A stretch of DNA of 64,000 nucleotides from Comamonas serinivorans. GTDB taxonomy: Bacteria > Pseudomonadota > Gammaproteobacteria > Burkholderiales > Burkholderiaceae_C. The notes beneath the pieces were generated by a model, which saw nothing but the letters and a program-made list of their open reading frames with translations, was not told the origin of the DNA and made no database searches. The translations under genes were made by a program, and so were the position numbers. Positions 7,442 to 14,950 of the stretch are shown here, piece by piece (within the stretch, counting starts at the first letter, position 1; each line of letters begins with the position of its first letter). Location of the stretch: contig NZ_CP021455.1 in assembly GCF_002158865.1 (NCBI RefSeq), forward strand, positions 496,001 to 560,000, given 5' to 3'.

Positions 7442-8859
7442 AGGTCGGGCCGGATGTTCCGGGACCTGAATTCGGCGGAAGCGGTGAGGTCCGCGATCAG
7501 CGCCTCCAGGGTCATGCCGTGGATCAGCTGGCGCGCCTTGAAGGCTTCGTCGTCCCGGTGGGGGTAGCGCTTCAGCAGCGCCAGGTAGACGTGGCGGACC
7601 AGCAGCTCGGCGTGCGTGCGGTCGCTGTCGGTGAGGTCCGTGGTGAGCGACACCTGGGCATGCTGCTTCAGGGCCAGCCAGAGGCCCTGATGAACCGGCA
7701 TCTGCGCGCTGTGCAGGAGCTGGCCAGTCACCCGTTCGTCCATGAGGCGGCGCGCCTGCTCCAGGCCCACCCGCGGGGATTGCGGCCGGGGCGTGATGCG
7801 CAGCTTGTGCTGCACAAAGCGGTCGAAGGCATCGCCCGTGGCCGGGGCCGGCGCGGCGCGCCAGCGCATGCCCAGCCAGGAGCGCAGGCGTGGCAGGCGG
7901 CCCAGCACCTGGCTGAGCGCGCGCGTCAGGCGGGGGCGGCGTAGCACGAAGCGCAGGGGCAGCTGCAGCAGCCGCTCGGGGCTGACCCCTTGCATCCAGG
8001 TCTGGGCCGACCGCAGCGGCGCCGTGATGCGCCAGGACCAGCTGGCGCGCAAGGCCTGGATCTCCTGGTGCTGCTGGGCCAGGAGGCGGTTCACCTGGTG
8101 CTCCAGCTCGGCCAGGCGGTGGTCGTGGCGCTGCGCGAGCTCGCTCAGGCCCAGGCCCACCGGCGTGGCAAAGGCGGTGTCGAGCGCCGCCATCGTCTCG
8201 GGGGCATCGGCTTTCTGCGCCACGATGGCGTAGTCGGGGCTCACGCCGTGCAGCACGTCGATCAGGCCGATGGCCGTGCGCGCGTGCAGCGCTGGCGGTT
8301 CATTCAGGCGCAGGGTGCACACGCGTGCAAAGCCCTGGTGTTCGGGCAGGAAGGCAAGCAGCCGAGGCGGCAGCGGCCGCAGGTGCGTCGGATCCAGGTA
8401 AAAGCCGCTGGTGCCCACCACCAAGTTCTCCGGGTTGGGCGTCTCCAGGATCAACAGCCCGCCGGGTCTGAGCACCCGCAGCGCCTGGGCCACCAGCGCC
8501 TGCAGCGCCTCGAACGGCAGGTGCTCGGCCACGTGAAAGGCAGACACCACGCTCAGCGATGCATCGGCTTGCGCCCGCAGACAGCTCAGGGCATCTGCGT
8601 GGGCCACGTTCAGCCCACGCGCCGTGCAATCGGCCAGCATGTCGGCATCCAGGTCCACGCCCTGGGCCTGCCAGCCCTCGCGGCGCAGCAGCTCCAGCCA
8701 CTCGCCGCGGCCACAGCCCAGATCCAGCGCCGTGGCCGGGGTGTGGAGCGCCTGCAGGGGCTGGATGAAGGGCAGGTAGGCCAGCAGGCGCTGGCCGATG
8801 AGCTCGCGCGAGCCCCGGTAGCGGTCCTCGAAGGCGCGGTAGAAGCCGGGGCGGGTCAT
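7438..8859 (-). CDS. Class I SAM-dependent methyltransferase with DUF4214-like C-terminus (copy 1)
   Basis: A 473-residue protein. Residues 44-51 are the SAM-binding motif I (LDLGCGRG), followed by VDLDADML and the post-motif FHVAEHLPFE and RPGGLLILETPNP. A linker contains SWSWRITAPLR, a segment common at the junctions of multi-domain glycan enzymes. The C-terminal 50 residues (HVYLALLKRYP through ASAEFRS) resemble DUF4214. The start chosen is the ATG at 8859; the longer frame upstream has no protein-like character. Roughly residues 3-246 are almost identical at DNA level to the second copy at 14947-16605. A role in methylating a glycan end, as in WbdD, is inferred from the ABC-exporter context. 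Confidence 0.85.
   Translation of the reverse strand: MTRPGFYRAFEDRYRGSRELIGQRLLAYLPFIQPLQALHTPATALDLGCGRGEWLELLRREGWQAQGVDLDADMLADCTARGLNVAHADALSCLRAQADASLSVVSAFHVAEHLPFEALQALVAQALRVLRPGGLLILETPNPENLVVGTSGFYLDPTHLRPLPPRLLAFLPEHQGFARVCTLRLNEPPALHARTAIGLIDVLHGVSPDYAIVAQKADAPETMAALDTAFATPVGLGLSELAQRHDHRLAELEHQVNRLLAQQHQEIQALRASWSWRITAPLRSAQTWMQGVSPERLLQLPLRFVLRRPRLTRALSQVLGRLPRLRSWLGMRWRAAPAPATGDAFDRFVQHKLRITPRPQSPRVGLEQARRLMDERVTGQLLHSAQMPVHQGLWLALKQHAQVSLTTDLTDSDRTHAELLVRHVYLALLKRYPHRDDEAFKARQLIHGMTLEALIADLTASAEFRSRNIRPDL
8122..8851. repeat. Near-identical 730-bp direct repeat, copy A
   Basis: This stretch matches 15868-16597 at a constant offset of 7746 bases with only about eight mismatches counted by eye. 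It covers the catalytic half of the first methyltransferase gene. The 3' halves of the two genes and their downstream partners are far more diverged, which suggests recent gene conversion rather than recent whole duplication. Confidence 0.95.
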
Positions 8860-9141
8860 GGGCACGCCACGCAAGTGGGGAACACCCGGCGGCTCATGGG
8901 TGCCAGATGCCCGGCGGCTGACGGTTGCCGCCAGCGCGGCTGGGGCCACAGGCGCGGGCGTGAAGGGTGCTGCATGGTTCGCATCGCCTGTCGGAAAGGA
9001 GGGTCGGGGCCCCGCTGAGGCGGCATGCAGCGCCACCTCGCACGGTGGCACGCCTCGCCACCGAGGCCGGGTCGATTCTAGGGAGGTTTGCAGAGGTCCC
9101 CGCCGGCCCGCGTCGACCGCAGCGCGCGTGGCGTCGGGCCG

Positions 9142-10500
9142 CTAGCAGGCCAGGATCGGTGACGGCCTGAGCGTGGCCAGCAGGCTGACGCCCACCAGCG
9201 CGCCCAGCGGCCAGGCGAACCCGCGCGGCCAGCGCTGCGCGGCTTGCGACAGCCCCACGGCCATGAGCGGGGCACCGAACAGCAGGCCGTAGTTCAACAA
9301 CCGCAGCAGCCAGTTGGTGTGCAGCAGCCACAGCGAGGCCAGCAGCAGCACGCCGGCCAGAGCCGCCAGCGCCGGCAGGCAGATGGCGAGGAAGCGTGCG
9401 GCCAACGGCGGCAGGTGTCCGGCCCGCGTGGACCGCTGGCCGCGCAGCCCGGCCGGAGCGTCGGCAGGCAAGGCGCCAGGTCGACGCTGGGCCTGCAGGC
9501 ACACCACCAGGCCGACGAGGAAGCACAGCGCCAGCGCCAGGTTGCCCGCCTGCAACCCCGCAAACCGTGCCGGAGAGCCGCCATACGGTTGCCAGGCCTC
9601 CGGTGGCAGCAACAGCGCCTGGCCGCTCAAGGCAGCGCCCGTCAGGCCGACGAGGGCGAGCGCGCAAGGCCTGGGCTTCGTGGCCAAGGTCTGCCAAAGG
9701 TGGTGATCGTGATATGAGGTATGGCGTCGTTGTCGATGAAAAACAATCGCCAATGGGATGGTACTGGCCATCGCCAAACCTGCGCCCCCGAGCAACCGCT
9801 GCGGCGTGAGCCTCGGCAGGTGGTGGGCCCACACGTCGTGCAGCATGGCCGCATACGGGCCCTGCGGCAGCAGGTACACCGCGACGCTGAGCAACAGGGC
9901 CAGCCCGGCGAGCCGGCGTTGGCGGCGCGCCTGTTCCTGTCCGCCCCGGACCAGCACCAGTGCGGCGCACACCCAGAGCAGAACCGCGTGGCTCAGGAGA
10001 TGGGTCAGGGCCGTGACCGCCAGCACCGCGAAGAAGGCGCCGCCGCCCGCGCGTCCGTTCAGCCAGCGCCAGCACAGCCAGCTGCCGAGCAGCACCAGCA
10101 CCTGACCCCATTGCTGGGGCCGGGATTCGAGCAGCGGGGCCCAGAAATGGCTGGACAAGGCCAAGGCGGCCAGGGCCAGCCACGGTGGCAGCGGCTGCAT
10201 CTGGCGATAGATGCGCAGCAGCGTCAGCGCCAGCACGAACACGCTGCCCGTGCCCCAGGCGGGTATCGCCTCGGCCGCCGCCTGGCCGAAGAGCTCGCCC
10301 ATGGCGTCGACCGCAGCCAGGTAGCCCGGACCGGACACCGGCCAGGGCTCGCCCCGGTCCAGGGATTGCACGATCTGCACCCAGGCGGCCTCGTCACCAG
10401 GACACCGGGGGTAGCCGGCGCGCCGCAGGGCCCAGGCCAGCACGGTCAACGCCAGGGCCAGGCCGGCGTCGTTCAGCCAGTGACGCAGCGTTGGGCTCAT
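9142..10500 (-). CDS. Polytopic membrane protein, possible GT-C glycosyltransferase or ligase
   Basis: A 452-residue protein with around ten hydrophobic helices. The first loop has CPGDEAAWVQIVQSLDRGEPWPV, in which DE plus a spaced W resembles the catalytic acidic loop of PMT/ArnT-type GT-C enzymes, but overall I do not recognise the family. A membrane role in modifying or assembling the glycan is plausible from its place between rmd and the first methyltransferase. The ATG at 10500 is chosen because the upstream extension is not protein-like. A good copy of the dyad element (9719-9764) is encoded in frame around residues 246-261, in a basic loop (VFHRQRRHTS) between membrane segments. Confidence 0.7.
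   Translation of the reverse strand: MSPTLRHWLNDAGLALALTVLAWALRRAGYPRCPGDEAAWVQIVQSLDRGEPWPVSGPGYLAAVDAMGELFGQAAAEAIPAWGTGSVFVLALTLLRIYRQMQPLPPWLALAALALSSHFWAPLLESRPQQWGQVLVLLGSWLCWRWLNGRAGGGAFFAVLAVTALTHLLSHAVLLWVCAALVLVRGGQEQARRQRRLAGLALLLSVAVYLLPQGPYAAMLHDVWAHHLPRLTPQRLLGGAGLAMASTIPLAIVFHRQRRHTSYHDHHLWQTLATKPRPCALALVGLTGAALSGQALLLPPEAWQPYGGSPARFAGLQAGNLALALCFLVGLVVCLQAQRRPGALPADAPAGLRGQRSTRAGHLPPLAARFLAICLPALAALAGVLLLASLWLLHTNWLLRLLNYGLLFGAPLMAVGLSQAAQRWPRGFAWPLGALVGVSLLATLRPSPILAC
9719..9764. repeat. 46-bp dyad element, copy in membrane-protein gene
   Basis: Fits GTAT-N11-CGAT-N8-ATCG-N11-GTAC exactly. The inner tetrads are complementary to each other although they differ from the commonest CGTT/AACG pair. 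It is read through in frame by the minus-strand gene. Confidence 0.85.
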
Positions 10501-10701
10501 GGCCGGCGGCGGTGCGCGCCCGGCATGACCGGCACGCAGGCGCGCCTTGGGGCATGAGGGCCAGGCGCACGCTGGCGGATCGAAGCTCGCCCCGCGGGGG
10601 AACGTGGCCCAGCAGGCGCGGTGCACCTGGCCTCACGTGCGTTGGCGCGGGGTGGGGCATCGAACGCGCCGTGGAGGAGGTTCAGCGCCATGGGCCGCGC
10701 C

Positions 10702-11643
10702 TCAGTCCGCCAGCATCCAGCGCAAGGTGTCGTCCAGGCTGTGACGGCGCCATTCGCCGATGGCCGCTTCCAGCGCCGTGGTGTCGGCGCGCAGGGTGCG
10801 CACCTCGTTGGCGCGTACAAAGGCCGGGTTCACCTGCACCGCCATGGTGTGGCCGCTGATGGCCTGCACCCGTTCCAGCACCTCCCGCAGCGCGTGCGTG
10901 CGGCCGGCCCCCACGTTGAACACCTGCCCGATGGCCTGGCCGGCGCAGGCGTGGTCCAGCAGGCGCGCGTAGGCCTGGGCCACGTCGCGGACATCGGAAA
11001 AATCGCGCGCCACGTCCAGGTTGCCCAGCTCGATGACCGGCGCCCGGCGCCGCACGTGGTCCACAACCTTGGCGATCAGGAACTGCGGCGACTGGCCCCG
11101 CCCGGTGTAGTTGAAGGGCCGCACCAGCACGATGGGCAAGTGGGGCAACCACAGGCGTGCCAGGTGTTCCATGGCCAGCTTGCTCACGGCGTAGTCGTTG
11201 GCCGGGTGCAGGGGGGCGGTTTCGGGCAGCGCCCCGGCCTGGCCGTTGCCGTAGACGTTGGCGCTGCTGGCGAGCAGCACACAGCGCGGCGGCACCGGCA
11301 GCTGCGCCAGGGCGTGCAGCAGGTGGCGCGTGCCCATCACGTTGACGCGGTACAGGTCATCGGCCGAGCCATGGCCCACGAAGGCGATGGCGGCCAGGTG
11401 CACCACGGCTTGCGGCTGCGCGCGCTGCACCGCGGCATGCAGCGCGGCGTCATCCAGCAGGTCGGCTTGCAAACGACGATCGGGTGGTATGAGGCTGTTG
11501 ACGTTCAAGGTTGAACGGTCAATGGCCCATACTTCCCACCCCAAGGTGTTCAGCAATGCCGTCAGATGTCGCCCCGTGAACCCGTTGGCCCCGGTGAGCA
11601 GCACCCGGGGGCTCGCCTGCGCGGCCTGGGTCGGGGCCGCCAT
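10702..11643 (-). CDS. rmd: GDP-6-deoxy-D-lyxo-4-hexulose (GDP-4-keto-6-deoxymannose) reductase
   Basis: A 313-residue SDR-fold enzyme with the N-terminal nucleotide motif TGANGFTGRHL (about 17-27), VVHLAAIAFVGHG and the catalytic YAVSK. It shares an ATGA overlap with gmd, whose product is its substrate. Together they make GDP-D-rhamnose, the donor for D-rhamnan-type polysaccharides. The rmd assignment over an epimerase/reductase of the GDP-L-fucose type rests on length and the AIAFVG motif. Odd feature: the segment after the second beta-strand (residues about 38-52, AIDRSTLNVNSLIP) is encoded by a dyad element, close to where SDR enzymes contact the adenine ribose of NAD(P)H. Confidence 0.85.
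   Translation of the reverse strand: MAAPTQAAQASPRVLLTGANGFTGRHLTALLNTLGWEVWAIDRSTLNVNSLIPPDRRLQADLLDDAALHAAVQRAQPQAVVHLAAIAFVGHGSADDLYRVNVMGTRHLLHALAQLPVPPRCVLLASSANVYGNGQAGALPETAPLHPANDYAVSKLAMEHLARLWLPHLPIVLVRPFNYTGRGQSPQFLIAKVVDHVRRRAPVIELGNLDVARDFSDVRDVAQAYARLLDHACAGQAIGQVFNVGAGRTHALREVLERVQAISGHTMAVQVNPAFVRANEVRTLRADTTALEAAIGEWRRHSLDDTLRWMLAD
11487..11532. repeat. 46-bp dyad element, copy inside rmd
   Basis: Perfect GTAT-N11-CGTT-N8-AACG-N11-ATAC. The core also has CGTTCAA/TTGAACG pairing around two central bases. It is translated in frame within the cofactor-binding part of rmd. Confidence 0.92.
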
Positions 11644-12677
11644 CAGAACGAGAACCCCGCCGTGTTGCGGCGCAGGTCGGCCTCGACCATCATCTGGCAC
11701 AGCGGCTCCAGCGTGGTGTGGGGCGTCCAGCCCAACACGGCCTGCGCCTTGCTGGCGTCGCCGATCAGCAGGTCGACTTCGGCGGGCCGGTAGAACTTGG
11801 GGTTCACGCGCATCACCTGTTGGCCCGTCGCGGTGTCCACGGCGGTCTCGTGCTCGCCGCTGCCCTGGAAGTCGACGGTGATGCCGGCACCCTTGAACGC
11901 CATGCGCACGAAATCGCGCACGGTTTCGGTGCGGTTGGTGGCCAGCACGAAGGTGTCGGGCGTGTCGACCTGCAGCATGCGCCACATGCCGTCCACGTAC
12001 TCCTTGGCATAGCCCCAGTCGCGCTTGGCGTCCAGGTTGCCCAGCTCCACCACGTCGAGCTGGCCGAGCTTGATCTTGGCCACGGCGTCCGTGATCTTGC
12101 GCGTGACGAACTCGCGGCCGCGCAACGGGCTTTCGTGGTTGAACAGGATGCCGCTGGCGCCAAAGATGCCGTAACTCTCGCGGTAGTTCACCGTCATCCA
12201 GTGGGCGTAAAGCTTGGCGATGCCATACGGGCTGCGCGGGTAGAACGGCGTGTCTTCGCGCTGCGGCACCGCCTGCACCTTGCCGAACATCTCGGAGGTG
12301 CTGGCTTGGTAGTAGCGGACCCGGGGGTTCACGATGCGGATGGCTTCAAGCAGGTTCACGGCCCCCAGCCCGGTGATCTTGGCGGTGGTGACGGGTTGTT
12401 CAAACGACACGCCCACGAAACTCTGGGCCGCCAGGTTGTAGACCTCGGTGGCTTCGGTGGTCTGCAGCAGGCGCAGGTTGGCCGAGAGGTCGGTCAGGTC
12501 GTACTCCTCCAGGTGCAGGTTGGGGTGGTTCTGAATGCCCAGCTCCTCGATGCGCCAGAAGTTGACCGAGCTGGTGCGGCGGTAGGTGCCGTACACGGTG
12601 TAGCCCTTGCTCAGCAGGAGGTCGGCCAAGTAGGCGCCGTCCTGGCCGGTGATGCCGGTGATGATTGCTTTCGTCAT
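11643..12677 (-). CDS. gmd: GDP-mannose 4,6-dehydratase
   Basis: A 344-residue SDR enzyme converting GDP-D-mannose to GDP-4-keto-6-deoxy-D-mannose in the cytoplasm. The N-terminus has TGITGQDGAYLADLLL, then YRRTSSVN, the YGIAK catalytic motif, and a LFNHESPLRGREFVTRKI block that is diagnostic for Gmd. The ATG at 12677 is chosen; the frame continues upstream without Gmd-like sequence. Substrate GDP-mannose would come from ManC, encoded upstream in the same locus, and the product goes to Rmd (ATGA overlap). Highly conserved, so the call is firm. Confidence 0.97.
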   Translation of the reverse strand: MTKAIITGITGQDGAYLADLLLSKGYTVYGTYRRTSSVNFWRIEELGIQNHPNLHLEEYDLTDLSANLRLLQTTEATEVYNLAAQSFVGVSFEQPVTTAKITGLGAVNLLEAIRIVNPRVRYYQASTSEMFGKVQAVPQREDTPFYPRSPYGIAKLYAHWMTVNYRESYGIFGASGILFNHESPLRGREFVTRKITDAVAKIKLGQLDVVELGNLDAKRDWGYAKEYVDGMWRMLQVDTPDTFVLATNRTETVRDFVRMAFKGAGITVDFQGSGEHETAVDTATGQQVMRVNPKFYRPAEVDLLIGDASKAQAVLGWTPHTTLEPLCQMMVEADLRRNTAGFSF

Positions 12678-12739
12678 GGGGGGGTCGGGGATCCTGATGG
12701 GCGCGATGGGATGGGAAAAAGCGTCGCCTGGCGCAGCGG

Positions 12740-14950
12740 CTAGGCGTGCTCGCGGACGTGGACCTCGAACGAGGCCGCAAGCTCGTGGCCGGCGCAGGCC
12801 GCGCGGGCCTGGACCGTGAAGGACCGGCCGGGCCGGTCGCTGGGCACGGCCACGTGCAGGAAGGTGGGCACGGGATCGGCGAAACGGGCGAGGTGGGTCA
12901 GGAAGCGAACCTGCAGGCCCTCGATGTCGCAGTCGGACAGCAGCGGGATGAACAGCGATTGCCCGGGCAGGCAGCTGACCATGGGCTCGGTGAAACGGGC
13001 GCTGCCGTCGGCGACGACCAGGCTGGGTGGCCCGGGCTGAATGGCGTCGCGGCGTGCGAAGGCGGCGGCCAGGCCGGTGCGCCACGCCTGCACGGTCTCA
13101 TCGGCCGGCTGGTCGTCGGTCAGGTCGTTGAAGAACAGCACCGGCTCGGGCGCCTGGCTGGGCAGCCAGGACTCGAAGTTGGCCGGCCAGCCCCCAGCGA
13201 CATAGGGCTCATCCTGGAATGAGCCGGGGTGCAGGTGCTTGGCCATGTTGAAGTAGCAGCTCCACTCGTCACACCCCAGGCCCTGGGTGCGCTGGAACAC
13301 CTGCAACGCGAGGTGCTTGTTGATGAGCTGCGGCTGATGGGCGTTGTAGAGCCGGGTGTCGAAGCCGCAGCCCTGCAGAAAGTCGACCGTTTTCCAAAGG
13401 CCGATGTCGAAGCTGGTGGGGTGGGGGAAGGCCCCGAGCCAGGCCGTGCCGTCGCGCTGGAACCAGTAGGCCTTGTGCCGCTGGTTCGACAGGAAGACCG
13501 ACACGTCGACGGGTTGGATGACGCGGTAGTCGTCGTCGAAAGCGATGAAGTTGTCGTCGATGAGCGCCTGGCTGTAGAGCCGGCGCCGCAGCAGGGTGTT
13601 GCGGGCCTGGTGGTCGTCGGGCAGCTGCTGCAGGCCCAGCTCGCCTTCGGTCAAGACCGTGGTCTTGAGGGCCATCGCCTGCGTCAGCTGACGCAGGCGC
13701 GGGGCGCAGGCGTCGGAGGTCAGGACCACGGCCTCGTCGATGAATGGCATGTGGGCCTGCACCGACCGCAGCGAGCGCAGCAGGGCCTCGGGCCGGATGG
13801 AGAGGTAGACCGCCTGATGGGGTGGGGTGTGCAGGCCGCGTGGGGCGCGGAGGGTGGCGAAGATGTCCAGCAACCGGGCTGCCGCGTCGTCCCAGGTGGG
13901 CGGCTGGTAGGTGGCGGGCACGCGCGGCGTGCCCTCGCGGAAGAAGCGGGTCAGCGCGTCGACCACGGCGCCTTGCTGCAGCGGCACCGCGATGGCGGCC
14001 CCCTGGGCCACTTCTTCCATGGCGCTGTCCTCGGTGCAGATCACGGGCACGCCGCGCGCGAGCGCTTCGATGACCGGCAGGCCGAACCCCTCGTAGTGAG
14101 ACAGGCACAGGCACACGCTGGCGCGCTGGTACAGCCAGGCCAGCTCGGCATCGCTGGCCGCGGACAGCCAGTGCAGGCGCCGGTCCAGTTCGGGGTGCTG
14201 GCGGATGCGGTCGATGGTGTGCTGGTTGTTCCAGCCCGATTTGCCGACCACCACCAGGTGCACGTCGGCCAACGCGGCGTCCCGCAGGAGGGTGTCGAAG
14301 GTGTCCAGGACCAGGTCGTGGTTCTTGCGTGGCTCGATGGTGCCCACGGTGAGGATGAACCGCGGTGGCGGGCCGCCGCTGAAGGGGGCGGGCGCTTGCG
14401 CATCGCCGGCCATGGGGATGTCCGCCCCCAGCGGGCAGACGTGGCTGATGACGCCGCCCAGGTCCAGGCGTTCGGCGATGCGGTGCAGGTCCTGCTCGAC
14501 CGCCCGGGAGTTGCAGATCCAGTGGTCGGCGTAGCGCAGGGCGAGGGCAAAGTTCTCCGCGTAGCGGTAGACCGTGTTGTCGTGCGAGTACTGCGGGAAC
14601 AGCAGGGGCACGGCGTCGTAGTGCATCTTGACCAGCGTGCAGCCCTGGCGCTTCAGCTGCCGCCACAGGGGCTCCAGGTAGCAGGCATCGCCCCAGGAGG
14701 CGTCCAGGTCGACGAACAGGTCGCCGGCGCCCAAGGCCTCGAGGCCGAGTCGGCGCGCCGGCTGGAAGGCCTGGCCGGCCAGGAAGGCAGGCAGTTCGTG
14801 TGCATCCAGCGCGTGGAACGCCCCGTCATGCAGGACGACGAGGGCGCAGTCGTCGTGGCCCTGCAATCGCCGGCCGAGTTCGCGCACGACCCGCTGAATG
14901 CCGGTTTTCGCGCGGGTTTGAAAGCTGTTGGTTGCGTTGAGGTAAATCAT
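12740..14950 (-). CDS. Glycosyltransferase: GT4 domain fused to a Stealth-like domain (copy 2)
   Basis: A 736-residue paralogue of the 5174-7441 product with the same three-part layout: a GT4 domain (GTIEPRKNH, SHYEGFGLPVIEAL), a Stealth-like domain (LLRSLRSVQAHMPFIDEAVVLT, NFIAFDDDYRVIQPVDVSVFL, HQPQLINK, DEWSCYF) and a C-terminal beta-rich part. The two proteins align along their length but are clearly diverged, so they probably make different linkages in the same glycan. The ATG at 14950 overlaps the preceding methyltransferase by ATGA. Like copy 1 it directly follows a methyltransferase gene, so the pair behaves as a duplicated two-gene cassette flanking gmd-rmd. Confidence 0.8.
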   Translation of the reverse strand: MIYLNATNSFQTRAKTGIQRVVRELGRRLQGHDDCALVVLHDGAFHALDAHELPAFLAGQAFQPARRLGLEALGAGDLFVDLDASWGDACYLEPLWRQLKRQGCTLVKMHYDAVPLLFPQYSHDNTVYRYAENFALALRYADHWICNSRAVEQDLHRIAERLDLGGVISHVCPLGADIPMAGDAQAPAPFSGGPPPRFILTVGTIEPRKNHDLVLDTFDTLLRDAALADVHLVVVGKSGWNNQHTIDRIRQHPELDRRLHWLSAASDAELAWLYQRASVCLCLSHYEGFGLPVIEALARGVPVICTEDSAMEEVAQGAAIAVPLQQGAVVDALTRFFREGTPRVPATYQPPTWDDAAARLLDIFATLRAPRGLHTPPHQAVYLSIRPEALLRSLRSVQAHMPFIDEAVVLTSDACAPRLRQLTQAMALKTTVLTEGELGLQQLPDDHQARNTLLRRRLYSQALIDDNFIAFDDDYRVIQPVDVSVFLSNQRHKAYWFQRDGTAWLGAFPHPTSFDIGLWKTVDFLQGCGFDTRLYNAHQPQLINKHLALQVFQRTQGLGCDEWSCYFNMAKHLHPGSFQDEPYVAGGWPANFESWLPSQAPEPVLFFNDLTDDQPADETVQAWRTGLAAAFARRDAIQPGPPSLVVADGSARFTEPMVSCLPGQSLFIPLLSDCDIEGLQVRFLTHLARFADPVPTFLHVAVPSDRPGRSFTVQARAACAGHELAASFEVHVREHA

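Noticed and set aside
9000..9051. Upstream extension of methyltransferase copy 1 to 9051
   Set aside because: The extra 64 residues are low-complexity and absent from copy 2, whereas both copies share the same N-terminus from the ATG at 8859 and 16605.
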